Assembly: GCA_902594145.1 (NCBI GenBank)
Contig: CACJLA010000002.1
Location: 62,001-126,000, forward strand
DNA: 64,000 bases
Origin: an uncultured Alphaproteobacteria bacterium
Lineage (GTDB): Bacteria; Pseudomonadota; Alphaproteobacteria; HIMB59
Direction of reading: 5' to 3'
In this document: positions 54,875 to 64,000 of the stretch, in pieces
Layout of the letters: each line of letters opens with the position of its first letter
How positions within the stretch are numbered: the first letter of the stretch is position 1
Notes under the pieces: model-generated
Told to the model about the DNA's origin: nothing
Seen by the model: the letters and a program-made list of their open reading frames with translations, nothing else
Databases searched by the model: none
Translations under genes and position numbers: made by a program

Positions 54875-55405
54875 TTACCTATAAATTTTCTTTTTCTTTT
54901 TTATTTTATCTTGAAGTTGCATGATGCCATACAAAAGCGCTTCAGCAGTTGGTGGGCAACCTGGAACATAAATATCTACAGGTACTATTCTATCGCATCC
55001 TCTGACAACGGAGTAAGAGTAATGATAATAACCTCCACCATTAGCGCAAGAACCCATAGAGATTACCCATCTTGGTTCAGGCATTTGATCATAAACCTTC
55101 CGTAAAGCAGGTGCCATTTTGTTTGTAAGAGTTCCAGCAACAATCATCACATCAGATTGTCTTGGTGAACCTCTCGGTATTACTCCTAAACGATCTAAAT
55201 CATATCTACTCATATAAGAGTGCATCATCTCAACACCACAGCAAGCCAAACCAAATGTCATAGGCCATAATGATCCTGAACGTGCCCAATTAATTAAATT
55301 TTCAAACGAAGCTGTAACAAAGCCTTTTTTTTCAAAGACTTCATCTATATTAAGAGAATTATTATGTTCTATATTTACTCCCAATCTAATGCTCCATTTC
55401 TCCAT
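54875..55405 (-). CDS. nuoB: NADH-quinone oxidoreductase subunit B
   Basis: [68 protein letters not shown]; start overlaps nuoA and is uncertain. Confidence 0.95.
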   Translation of the reverse strand: MEKWSIRLGVNIEHNNSLNIDEVFEKKGFVTASFENLINWARSGSLWPMTFGLACCGVEMMHSYMSRYDLDRLGVIPRGSPRQSDVMIVAGTLTNKMAPALRKVYDQMPEPRWVISMGSCANGGGYYHYSYSVVRGCDRIVPVDIYVPGCPPTAEALLYGIMQLQDKIKKKKKIYR

Positions 55406-55734
55406 TCATAAATAAATCCAACTGTAAGAATAAATAAAAAAAACATCATGGAATAAAAACCTAAGGCGCCAATATTGCTAAGACTTACTGCCCATGGAAA
55501 TAAAAATGCAATTTCTAAATCAAATATAATAAATAGTATTGATACTAAATAAAACTTTACATCAAATTTCGATCGGGCATCATCAAAGGCTTCAAAACCA
55601 CATTCGTAAGCGGATAATTTTTCACTATCAGGTGAACTTGGAGATAATATTTTTGATAGCAAGTACATAGCAATAGCCATACCAGCGCCAATTAAGATGA
55701 AAATTAAAATAAATATATAATCCAGGTTGTACAT
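55375..55734 (-). CDS. nuoA: NADH-quinone oxidoreductase subunit A
   Basis: [43 protein letters not shown]. Confidence 0.95.
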   Translation of the reverse strand: MYNLDYIFILIFILIGAGMAIAMYLLSKILSPSSPDSEKLSAYECGFEAFDDARSKFDVKFYLVSILFIIFDLEIAFLFPWAVSLSNIGALGFYSMMFFLFILTVGFIYEWRNGALDWE

Positions 55735-55927
55735 ATAAAATATTAAGGTTTTTTGTAATGTATTATAAAAAACAAAAGTAAATAATTAATAATAAAAGTG
55801 ACGCAACAAGCAATTAGATACAATTTTAAAGATTGAATGAATATTGGCTATAAACATGAGTAAATTAAGGTGTATATTGCTCTATAATCATTGATATATA
55901 ATAATTTTATCCTTATATAGTGTCCTT

Positions 55928-55944
55928 ACACATAGATTATGTGT
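55928..55944. promoter_or_regulatory. Perfect 7-bp inverted repeat acacata-gat-tatgtgt, candidate operator in the nuoA/moxR divergent intergenic region
   Basis: Read directly from the sequence; lies in the roughly 365-bp divergent gap, one of the few long non-coding stretches here. Confidence 0.4.
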
Positions 55945-56099
55945 CTCATATTAAAAACTTATTGCTCAGCATTTAAAGTTTACTCAATTTAAATTATTGA
56001 AATTTTGTAATTTCATTAGTCTACAAGTCTGTAATTTTTAAAAATACAGTAATAATTTATATTGATTAAATTCTTTATTTAATAAAGATTATCAAAATT

Positions 56100-56984
56100 A
56101 TGAGTATATGGAATGAAGCAATTACCGAAATTAGTAAAATTATACACAATGGGGAAGTGCAATCTAGATTAATATTAGCGTCAATGATTTCTCAAGGTCA
56201 TGTGCTTATTGAGGATAAACCTGGCACTGGTAAAACAAAGCTATCAAAAGTCATATCAACAATTAGCTCATTAGAAACTAAAAGAATTCAATGTACTGTA
56301 GATATGTTACCAACAGATATAATAGGCTTTGAATTTTATGATCAAAAAGAAGGTAATTTTACTTTTAAAAAAGGTCCTATATTTACAAATATTTTATTAG
56401 CAGATGAATTAAATAGAGCATCTCCTAAATCTCAAAGTGCTTTACTACAAGCTATGGAAGAAAAATTAATTACTATACAAAATAACAGTTTTAAATTACC
56501 TAAGCCTTTTGTGGTAATAGCTACACAAAACCCACAAGAACAACATGGAACATTTCCATTACCTGAATCACAATTAGACAGATTTAATGTATCATTTGAA
56601 ATGCCTATTTTAGAATTTGAACAAGAAATAAAACTTTCAAATGATGACGTTACATTAAAAAATATTGATTTAGATTTTGAAAAATCAAATTCTATTATGA
56701 AAAATATAAAAATATCTGACTCACTATTAAGTTACATAAAAAGTATTGTAGAAAAATTAAGGAATTATAATACTGATGTTTATTTATCAACTAGGTATGT
56801 TAAACAGCTTTTTGAATGTACAAAAGCACATGCATTAATGGAAGAAAGAAATTATGCGATACCTGATGATTTCCAAAATTGTTTTATTGCTTGTACACTT
56901 CATCGATTAAAAATCCAGAATAGATCTAAGGCAGAATTAAAAAAATTGTTAAATGAAATTATTGAAGATACACCAATCGTTTAA
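56100..56984 (+). CDS. MoxR-family AAA+ ATPase
   Basis: Walker A EDKPGTGKTKLSK, Walker B ILLADELNRASPKSQSALLQAMEE, ATQNPQEQHGTFPLPESQLDRF. Confidence 0.93.
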   Translation: MSIWNEAITEISKIIHNGEVQSRLILASMISQGHVLIEDKPGTGKTKLSKVISTISSLETKRIQCTVDMLPTDIIGFEFYDQKEGNFTFKKGPIFTNILLADELNRASPKSQSALLQAMEEKLITIQNNSFKLPKPFVVIATQNPQEQHGTFPLPESQLDRFNVSFEMPILEFEQEIKLSNDDVTLKNIDLDFEKSNSIMKNIKISDSLLSYIKSIVEKLRNYNTDVYLSTRYVKQLFECTKAHALMEERNYAIPDDFQNCFIACTLHRLKIQNRSKAELKKLLNEIIEDTPIV

Positions 56985-57909
56985 TTTTATAAAAAAATTT
57001 AACTCTCATTTTGAAAATAAAATCGTCTATAAATTTAGTCCTAAAAAGGAAATTTCATTAAATAGAAAGAATATCTTTATATTCCCGAACTATCAGGGGG
57101 TATTGGTTGGTTTTTATATTTTTTTAGTTTTGCTAGGGGCAATGATCTATCAATTATCCCTAGGTTATTTATTTACATTCATAGTTGGTGTGATTTTATT
57201 ATTATCGGTTTTTATGTCATACTATAATTTTCAAGGTCAATTATTAGCATTAAATGAGGGTGTGAATACTTTTGTTAACTCTAATCATCACATTAAATTA
57301 AGTTTTAATAATAATGTTCCGATAGATAGTTTTGGTTTCTTTAAATCAGATCCATATAACAAAATAGCTCTAAATGAAAAAAATAACATTATAAAGGTTA
57401 GCTCTGAAAAAAGAGGTTATTTTAAACCAGATTACTTTGTTATAGAGTCGATTTATCCTTTTGGAATTGTTAGAACTTGGTCGGTTTTAAGGCACGATTT
57501 AAGAATTATATTTTATCCTAAAATCAAAAAATTGAGCCAAGATCAACTTCTTAAATTTATAAGATCTAATTCTCCTCATAAAACAGGTAGTATCGATTTT
57601 GAGGGCATAAAAGAATACACAAATCAAGATGATCCAAAAAAAATTATCTGGTCAAGAGCAACTTTTTCTGATGACTTACTTGTAAAGGTTTTTTCCGACC
57701 AAGTTGAAATTAAAGATATAAACATTGACTACACAAAAGTTCCATCAAACGATCATGAAGAAAGGTTGTCAATGATGGCATTTTTGATTGATTGGAGTCA
57801 TGCAAACAATTATAGATTTAAAATTGTACTAGAAAACAATGAGACTGAAATGTCTAAAGGAATAAGTCATTATCATCATTGCATGGAATTAATATCTTTA
57901 ACTCCATGA
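56953..57909 (+). CDS. DUF58 domain protein
   Basis: Two N-terminal TM helices followed by IDFEGIKEYTNQDDPKKIIWSRATFSDDLLVKVF, typical of DUF58 next to MoxR; start codon uncertain because of overlap. Confidence 0.85.
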   Translation: MKLLKIHQSFNFIKKFNSHFENKIVYKFSPKKEISLNRKNIFIFPNYQGVLVGFYIFLVLLGAMIYQLSLGYLFTFIVGVILLLSVFMSYYNFQGQLLALNEGVNTFVNSNHHIKLSFNNNVPIDSFGFFKSDPYNKIALNEKNNIIKVSSEKRGYFKPDYFVIESIYPFGIVRTWSVLRHDLRIIFYPKIKKLSQDQLLKFIRSNSPHKTGSIDFEGIKEYTNQDDPKKIIWSRATFSDDLLVKVFSDQVEIKDINIDYTKVPSNDHEERLSMMAFLIDWSHANNYRFKIVLENNETEMSKGISHYHHCMELISLTP

Positions 57910-59777
57910 AATACAAAATTAATAATAATCTTAAATCATCAACAATATTAATTTTTTTTTCAATTCTGTGGGCATTAATGCCACATCAATTGAGGATAAC
58001 ACCTATATTACCGTTTTATACACTTCTAATAATTATTCTTTTTTTTATAAATAATTTTTTCAGACCAATCTTTAATTCTTATAAAATAATTTGGAATATA
58101 GCTCTTTCAATATCATCTATAATTTTTTTATATTTTTCTTTATCAGAATTTGAAATATCTCAGAAGTTAGTGGTAAATTTTTTATGTATAACAATTCTAC
58201 CTAAATTATTGTTTATAAAAGATTATAGAGATGTCCTTTTTTTATTTAGAACTGGACTTTTTTTGATATTAACACAATTTTTATTTGACCAAGGAATTGA
58301 AACTGCTTTTTATATGATGGTAGGTATATTTTTATTTTTTGCATCAATAATTCACAAATCATCTGGCTTAATTTTTTTATCTAAAGAAGCAATAATTAGA
58401 ATATTAAAATTAATATTTTTATCTATGCCAATAGTAGTAATTCTTTTTATATATGTTCCAAAAACTACAAAACCAATGTGGTCTTTTTTTGGAGAAGAAA
58501 AGCAAAAAACAGGTATATCAGAGAAAATGGAATACAATGAATTTAACGAAATAATTCAAGATAATTCAATTGCATTTAGAGTGATTCTTAAAAATCAAAA
58601 TATGAATTTGATATTAGATACTTTTTATTGGAGATATAAAACATTAGATAAACTTACAGACAACATCTGGACAAGATCAGATAATATTTCATTAAATTCA
58701 AAAAAAATTGACCTTGATAATATCAATAAAGGATACGAATATGAAATTATATTAGAGCCACTAAGCTATAATTTTTTACCAGTTCTTGATTATTCAAATA
58801 ATATAACTAACGCGAGTATTAATTATGACTATTCTGTAAATACTGACTCAAACATAAACACAAAAAAAATGTACTCTGCAGTATCATATGCAAAACCACT
58901 GTTTACTTTCTCAGAGATAGACAACAAATATCTTGAATACGATGAAAGTATTAATCCCAAAATGAAGCAAATGGCTGAAAAATGGACTCAGAGTGGTCTA
59001 TCAAAGAAAGAATTGGCTCAAAAAGTCTTCAATTTTTATAAAGAACAAGAAATATCATACTCTTTAAATCCTGAAATTAATTCATCTAGTAATATGCTAG
59101 ATACATTCCTATTTGAGAAAAAAATTGGATATTGTCAATTATTTGCATCTAGTTCTGCTCTTCTTTTTAGGATGTTACAGATACCCTCAAGAGTTGTAAT
59201 AGGTTTTGTTGGTGGAGAATATAATAACGTTGGTGATTTTATTGAAGTCAAAAATTCAGACTCTCATGCATGGACTGAATTTTATCTTCCGTCGATGGGA
59301 TGGCAAAGATTTGATGCAACAAATTATGCCATTTCCTTAGATGAAAACAGTCAAAATCAATTAATTAGTGAATTACCTTCAACAAAAATAAGTTTTATTC
59401 AAGAAGATAAAATTAATTTTTTGAGTAGAATTATTTTGACCACTAAATATCTATATCACAATGCATCCTATAAATGGGATGTTTATGTAATTAAGGAAAA
59501 GTATAAGAAAATCAAACTATCTGAAAATAAGAAAATTTTATTTATACTTATCTTAACAATATTATTATGTTTATTAATATTTTTAGAAAAAATTAGAAGA
59601 AGTTTTGACTTCAAAAAATTTTACCATAGGAAATTAATAAAAAATATAAATAAAAAAGCATCTGCACCACTATCTTTTTCTGATGGTATAATAAAAATCA
59701 AAAAAGAAATTGACCTTCAAGGCAACGATAAGCAAAAAAATTTATTTGATAAATTTTTATTACTCTATTTAAAGTGA
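57906..59777 (+). CDS. TgpA-like membrane transglutaminase (DUF3488 TM region + transglutaminase core + C-terminal DUF4129-like tail)
   Basis: Multi-TM N-terminus, transglutaminase triad context GYCQLFASSSALLFRMLQIPSRVVIGF...DSHAWTEFYLPSMGWQRFDATN, C-terminal TM and cytosolic tail; ATG at 57906 overlaps the upstream stop (ATGA). Confidence 0.85.
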   Translation: MKYKINNNLKSSTILIFFSILWALMPHQLRITPILPFYTLLIIILFFINNFFRPIFNSYKIIWNIALSISSIIFLYFSLSEFEISQKLVVNFLCITILPKLLFIKDYRDVLFLFRTGLFLILTQFLFDQGIETAFYMMVGIFLFFASIIHKSSGLIFLSKEAIIRILKLIFLSMPIVVILFIYVPKTTKPMWSFFGEEKQKTGISEKMEYNEFNEIIQDNSIAFRVILKNQNMNLILDTFYWRYKTLDKLTDNIWTRSDNISLNSKKIDLDNINKGYEYEIILEPLSYNFLPVLDYSNNITNASINYDYSVNTDSNINTKKMYSAVSYAKPLFTFSEIDNKYLEYDESINPKMKQMAEKWTQSGLSKKELAQKVFNFYKEQEISYSLNPEINSSSNMLDTFLFEKKIGYCQLFASSSALLFRMLQIPSRVVIGFVGGEYNNVGDFIEVKNSDSHAWTEFYLPSMGWQRFDATNYAISLDENSQNQLISELPSTKISFIQEDKINFLSRIILTTKYLYHNASYKWDVYVIKEKYKKIKLSENKKILFILILTILLCLLIFLEKIRRSFDFKKFYHRKLIKNINKKASAPLSFSDGIIKIKKEIDLQGNDKQKNLFDKFLLLYLK

Positions 59778-59880
59778 AATAATATAGTGGTTTGTATAGG
59801 AGAGATAAGTTTAAAGTTTTTAAATTAATTAAGGTTAATAATTAGCTCAATTGTTATTGTATAAAAGAATATATTGTTTT

Positions 59881-59900
59881 TGTTCACCATATGTTCACCA
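59881..59900. promoter_or_regulatory. Direct repeat TGTTCACCA-TA-TGTTCACCA containing GTTC-N7-GTTC (alphaproteobacterial LexA-box pattern)
   Basis: Copies at 59881-59889 and 59892-59900, 11 bp apart; GTTC at 59882-59885 and 59893-59896. Confidence 0.45.
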
Positions 59901-60014
59901 ATTTAAAGAAATGCTATGAAATTAGTTGAGATTTAAAATGACTTATAAATATTTTTGGTGAGCAGATCAGTATTGAAAAAGTTAGGAAATATATAACCCA
60001 AGTTAACCCTATTG

Positions 60015-60092
60015 TGGCGGGAGCGACGGGACTCGAACCCGCGACCTCCTGCGTGACAGGCAGGCGTTCTAACCAAACTGAACTACACCCCC
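60015..60092 (-). tRNA. tRNA-Asp (GTC), CCA encoded
   Basis: Reverse complement GGGGGTGTAGTTCAGTTTGGTTAGAACGCCTGCCTGTCACGCAGGAGGTCGCGGGTTCGAGTCCCGTCGCTCCCGCCA folds as a cloverleaf with GTC anticodon. Confidence 0.96.
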
Positions 60093-60105
60093 GACTTATG
60101 TCAAA

Positions 60106-60181
60106 TGGTGGGCGATGACGGACTCGAACCGCCGACCCTCTCGGTGTAAACGAGATGCTCTACCAACTGAGCTAATCGCCC
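60106..60181 (-). tRNA. tRNA-Val (TAC), CCA encoded
   Basis: Reverse complement GGGCGATTAGCTCAGTTGGTAGAGCATCTCGTTTACACCGAGAGGGTCGGCGGTTCGAGTCCGTCATCGCCCACCA, anticodon TAC. Confidence 0.96.
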
Positions 60182-60198
60182 TATCTAATTATTTAAAA

Positions 60199-60480
60199 TT
60201 AGACTGTGGACTTTATTAGTTCTTTAAGTTGTTTTCCAGCAAGAAATTTTGGCTTTTTTGATGCAGGAATTTGTATTGATTCACCTGTTCTAGGATTTCT
60301 TCCAGTTTTAGCTTTAGTGTCTGCTACCTTGAATGTACCAAATCCAGCGATCTTCACATCACCTCCAGCCTTTAAAGTAGATGTGATAATATCAAATAAA
60401 CTTTCTACAGCCTTAGTTGCGTCTGATTTTCCTACACCATTTTTCGTACTATATTCAGCAATGAGTTCATTTTTGTTCAT
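60199..60480 (-). CDS. hupB: HU-family DNA-binding protein
   Basis: MNKNELIAEYSTKNGVGKSDATKAVESLFDII, GFGTFKVADTKAKTGRNPRTGESIQIPASKKPKFLAGK. Confidence 0.96.
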   Translation of the reverse strand: MNKNELIAEYSTKNGVGKSDATKAVESLFDIITSTLKAGGDVKIAGFGTFKVADTKAKTGRNPRTGESIQIPASKKPKFLAGKQLKELIKSTV

Positions 60481-60510
60481 ACCGAACCTCCTTAGTGATT
60501 CTATTGGTTA

Positions 60511-60540
60511 ATTGTAGTAAGAAAAAGGTAGGAAAATCAA
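60511..60540 (-). promoter_or_regulatory. Candidate hup promoter (TTGATT-18-TACAAT)
   Basis: Minus-strand hexamers at 60535-60540 and 60511-60516, upstream of an AAGGAGG ribosome-binding site and the HU start. Confidence 0.4.
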
Positions 60541-60550
60541 CAACAATATA

Positions 60551-62968
60551 CTAGTTAACAAAGGTTTTTTCTTGATTTTGCTGGTTTTTTGGTTTCATAG
60601 ACTCGGTTACAATGTGTCTCCAATCAAGTTTTTTATTGATTTTATTGATTTTTCCATCAATAGCGATGTCTAGAACCTCTTTAGCAAACTCTACTTTTTT
60701 TATATTAAGTTTGTTTTGGATATCTTTTTGTATTTCAGAAAGATCTTTTTCATTTTCCTTTGGGATAATAACGGTTTTGATGCCATACCTTATTGCTGCA
60801 AGAAGTTTCTCTTTTAAACCACCAATAGGAAGAACTCTTCCTTTCAAAGTGATTTCTCCAGTCATAGCAACATCCCTTTTAATTTTCAAATCAGTTAGAG
60901 ATGAAATTAAAGCAGTAAATATTGTAATACCAGCACTAGGTCCATCTTTTGGTGTTGCACCTTCAGGCACATGAAGGTGAATATCAACTTTATCAAATAC
61001 TTTTGGATTTACACCGAATTCGACTGAGTTCGATTTAATATATCCGAGAGCAGCAGTAATTGACTCCTTCATAACATCACCAAGTTTACCTGTGGCATTA
61101 ATCAGACCTTTACCTGAAGAAAGGTTTACTTCGATGTTTAAAATGTCACCACCAACTTGTGTCCATGCGAGACCGTTAGTAATTCCAACTAAATTTTTCT
61201 TTTCTAAAACACTCTCTTTAAATTTTTCAGGGCCTAGGAAATTAATGATTGTTTTTGCATCAAAAACAAAAGGTTTTTTTGATTTAGATTTTGTTTTTTC
61301 CAATTGTAAAACTAATTTTCTAAAAAGTTTATCAAAAACTTTTTCAAGTCCTCTCACACCTGACTCTCTCGTATAATGTCTTACGATTTTAGTAATAACT
61401 GATTTGTCAAGTTTAAACTCAGAACTTTTTAGGATGTTTTTGTTCATTTTTCTTGGCATTAAATATTTTTTTGCAATTTCCACTTTTTCTTTTTCGGTAT
61501 ATCCGGACACCTCGATAACCTCTAATCGATCTAGTAATGGGCCTGGGATATTGTATGTGTTACCTGTACAGATAAACATTACATTTGATAAATCATAATC
61601 AACTTCTAGATAGTGATCATTAAATTGATAGTTCTGTTCTGGATCTAGAACTTCTAATAATGCAGATGATGGATCACCTCTCCAATCACTACCTACCTTG
61701 TCAATTTCATCAAGTAAAATAATAGGGTTTGATGTTTTTGTTTTTTTCATTGCCTGAATAAATCGTCCTGGCATTGAACCAATATATGTTCGTCTATGGC
61801 CTCTTATTTCAGCTTCATCTCTTAAACCACCCAATGAAATTTTTGCAAATTCTCTTCCAGTAGCTCGTGCAATTGATTTACCTAATGAGGTTTTTCCAAC
61901 GCCAGGAGGTCCAACAAAACAAAGAATGGTACCTGAAGCTTTTTTGGATCTTTTTTTAACTGCAAGAAATTCAAGAATCCTCTCTTTAACTTTATCTAAG
62001 CCATAGTGATCATCGTTTAATATTTTTTCAGAACCCTTTATATCAATAAGCTCTTTAGAAAATTTTTCCCAGGGTATATCTAATATCCACTCAAGATAAT
62101 TACGAATAACCGATGCCTCAGCAGACATAGGGCTCATGGATTTAAGTTTTTTAAATTCATTTAAAGCTTTTTCTTTTGCTTCTTTAGAGAGCTTTACTTC
62201 GTTAATCTTTTTCTCAATCTCAGAGTATTCGTTAGAACCATCCTCACCATCACCAAGTTCTTTTTGAATTGCTTTCATTTGTTCATTTAGAAAGTATTCT
62301 CTTTGAGTTTTTTCCATTTGTCTTTTTACTCTATTTTTAATTTTTTTCTCAAGAGCAGAAAAGTTTAATTCTTTTGAGAAAAAGTTTAAAAGATTTTGAA
62401 TTTTTTTATTTATATCAGTTATTTCAAGGTTTTTTTGTTTTTCATCAATTCCTAAATTTAAATTGTAGTAAATATTATCAATAAATTGATATGGATCTTC
62501 AATGTTAAGGAGGCCCTCAAGAATATCATTATTGTTGCCTATATTTTGGATATAGTTTTGAAATTCATTTTTTAAAACTCTTAGTGAGGCTTTTAACTCA
62601 GCTGAATTTTTTTTACTAACGATAACTGGCTCTAGCTTCGCAGTAAGAAAGTTATTACTGGCCTTAACAGCTGATTTTATTTTAACTATTTCTAGACCCT
62701 CTGTGAGAACTTTATAAGTGTTATCAGGTAGCTTGAGGAACTGAATTATTTTAGATTTTACTCCAATAGAATATACATCGTTTACTTGAGGATCATCTGT
62801 TGTTGGTTCTTTTTGGGTAAATAGAAAAATAATTTTGTTGTTATTATTCATTGCAAAATTAATTGCATCTATAGATTTGGCTCGTCCAACAAATAATGGC
62901 GATGTTATAGAGGGATACACAACTAAATCCCTTAAAGGTAATATAGGTCCAATGATTTGATTTTCCAT
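60551..62968 (-). CDS. lon: Lon protease
   Basis: LPLRDLVVYPSITSPLFVGR, GPPGVGKTSLGKSIA, catalytic Ser PKDGPSAGITIFTAL, Lys GLKEKLLAAIR. Confidence 0.97.
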   Translation of the reverse strand: MENQIIGPILPLRDLVVYPSITSPLFVGRAKSIDAINFAMNNNNKIIFLFTQKEPTTDDPQVNDVYSIGVKSKIIQFLKLPDNTYKVLTEGLEIVKIKSAVKASNNFLTAKLEPVIVSKKNSAELKASLRVLKNEFQNYIQNIGNNNDILEGLLNIEDPYQFIDNIYYNLNLGIDEKQKNLEITDINKKIQNLLNFFSKELNFSALEKKIKNRVKRQMEKTQREYFLNEQMKAIQKELGDGEDGSNEYSEIEKKINEVKLSKEAKEKALNEFKKLKSMSPMSAEASVIRNYLEWILDIPWEKFSKELIDIKGSEKILNDDHYGLDKVKERILEFLAVKKRSKKASGTILCFVGPPGVGKTSLGKSIARATGREFAKISLGGLRDEAEIRGHRRTYIGSMPGRFIQAMKKTKTSNPIILLDEIDKVGSDWRGDPSSALLEVLDPEQNYQFNDHYLEVDYDLSNVMFICTGNTYNIPGPLLDRLEVIEVSGYTEKEKVEIAKKYLMPRKMNKNILKSSEFKLDKSVITKIVRHYTRESGVRGLEKVFDKLFRKLVLQLEKTKSKSKKPFVFDAKTIINFLGPEKFKESVLEKKNLVGITNGLAWTQVGGDILNIEVNLSSGKGLINATGKLGDVMKESITAALGYIKSNSVEFGVNPKVFDKVDIHLHVPEGATPKDGPSAGITIFTALISSLTDLKIKRDVAMTGEITLKGRVLPIGGLKEKLLAAIRYGIKTVIIPKENEKDLSEIQKDIQNKLNIKKVEFAKEVLDIAIDGKINKINKKLDWRHIVTESMKPKNQQNQEKTFVN

Positions 62969-62991
62969 ACTATTAAAATAGTGAGGAATTT

Positions 62992-64000
62992 TTAATTTTC
63001 ACCCACTTTTTTTTTTATTTTAACTTTATCTTTATATACTATTATAGGATTATTTAAGATTACTGACTCTTTGCTCAAAACAACCTTATCCACAGAATCT
63101 TTATCAGGAATATCAAACATACAATCTAGAAGTAACTTTTCCATTATTGATCTAAGACCTCTAGCTCCAATTTTTTTTTCAACTGCTAATTGAGCTATTT
63201 GTTCTCTTCCATCTTCTGTGATCTCAAACTCTACTCCTTCAAAAGAAAAAAGTGCTTTATATTGCTTAGAAATAGCATTTTTTGGTTTGGTAAGTATTTC
63301 TTTTAAATCCTCTAAAGATAATTCATTTAGGCTGGCGCTAACAGGGAGTCGTCCAACCAATTCAGGAATAAGTCCAAATTTAATTAAATCATCGTTTTCA
63401 AGTTGTGACGTCATTGGCTGGTCCTGATTAACAGATTTATTAAAACCTATTGACTTTTTATTAACACGATTTTTTATAATTTTATCAACACCCTCGAATG
63501 CACCACCACAAACAAATAGTATATTTTTAGTATCAACTTGAAGAAACTCTTGTTGAGGATGTTTTCTTCCACCTTGTGGAGGCACACTCGCAGTAGTTCC
63601 TTCAATAATTTTTAGAAGTGCTTGTTGGACGCCCTCTCCAGAAACATCTCTAGTTATTGAAGGATTCTCACTTTTTCTTCCAACTTTATCAATTTCATCA
63701 ATGTATACGATACCCTTTTGAGCTAAAGTCACATCATAATCACATTGCTGAAGTAATCTTAAAATAATATTTTCAACATCTTCACCTACATATCCAGCCT
63801 CAGTAAGAGTAGTTGCGTCTGCAATTGTGAAGGGAACATTTAAAAATTTTGCTAAAGTTTGTGCAAGAAGGGTTTTACCACATCCTGTAGGACCAATTAA
63901 TAATATATTTGATTTAGATATTTCAATATCCTTTGAAGGATTTTGCACTCTCTTGTAGTGATTATATACAGAAACGGAGAGTATTTTTTTTGCATGATCT
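62992..64000 (-). CDS. clpX: ATP-dependent Clp protease ATP-binding subunit ClpX, 5' end beyond the window
   Basis: [56 protein letters not shown]; the reading frame continues upstream of the ORF-track Met ([24 protein letters not shown]). Confidence 0.96.
   Translation of the reverse strand, partial: DHAKKILSVSVYNHYKRVQNPSKDIEISKSNILLIGPTGCGKTLLAQTLAKFLNVPFTIADATTLTEAGYVGEDVENIILRLLQQCDYDVTLAQKGIVYIDEIDKVGRKSENPSITRDVSGEGVQQALLKIIEGTTASVPPQGGRKHPQQEFLQVDTKNILFVCGGAFEGVDKIIKNRVNKKSIGFNKSVNQDQPMTSQLENDDLIKFGLIPELVGRLPVSASLNELSLEDLKEILTKPKNAISKQYKALFSFEGVEFEITEDGREQIAQLAVEKKIGARGLRSIMEKLLLDCMFDIPDKDSVDKVVLSKESVILNNPIIVYKDKVKIKKKVGEN

Noticed and set aside
55740-56100. Possible attachment-site duplicate of the tRNA-Asp 3' end at the distal side of the MoxR cassette
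   Set aside because: Looked for a copy of the tRNA 3' sequence (TGGCGGGAGCGACGGGACTCG) by eye and found none, so a canonical genomic-island boundary is not supported
1-64000. CRISPR arrays, IS elements, prophage, toxin-antitoxin or defence genes
   Set aside because: No regularly spaced repeats seen and no transposase, integrase, Cas, restriction-modification or toxin-like ORF in the track

Overview
AT-rich, very compact chromosomal segment of a streamlined alphaproteobacterium (Pelagibacterales/HIMB59-like is my guess from composition and gene order; no marker phylogeny was run). Almost everything is core genome in long co-directional gene runs: lipA(partial)-lpd-aceF-pdhB-pdhA-ftsB-like-eno-kdsA-pyrG-secG-tpiA (-); ppiD-like-trpE-trpG-trpD-trpC-moaC-moeA-lexA-gltX-gltA (+); rpsB-tsf-pyrH-frr-uppS-cdsA-dxr-bamA-lpxD-fabZ-lpxA-lpxI-lpxB (-); nuoA-N-birA-coaX-rnj-DUF1467-proS-lolC/E-lolD-dnaE (-); a MoxR/DUF58/transglutaminase module (+); and clpX(partial)-lon-hup-tRNA-Val-tRNA-Asp (-). 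I see no CRISPR, IS element, prophage or rRNA. No obviously new multi-gene system is evident. The items most worth a second look are (1) a pseudoknot-capable rpsB leader that can pair with its own Shine-Dalgarno, (2) a MoxR-DUF58-TgpA-like cassette between nuoA and tRNA-Asp, interrupting an otherwise conserved gene order, and (3) an orphan GTTC-N7-GTTC element (alphaproteobacterial LexA-box pattern) in the non-coding gap beside that cassette. Several core genes also show lineage-specific erosion (no rseP between dxr and bamA, degenerate DnaE PHP residues, a parvulin-poor PpiD).
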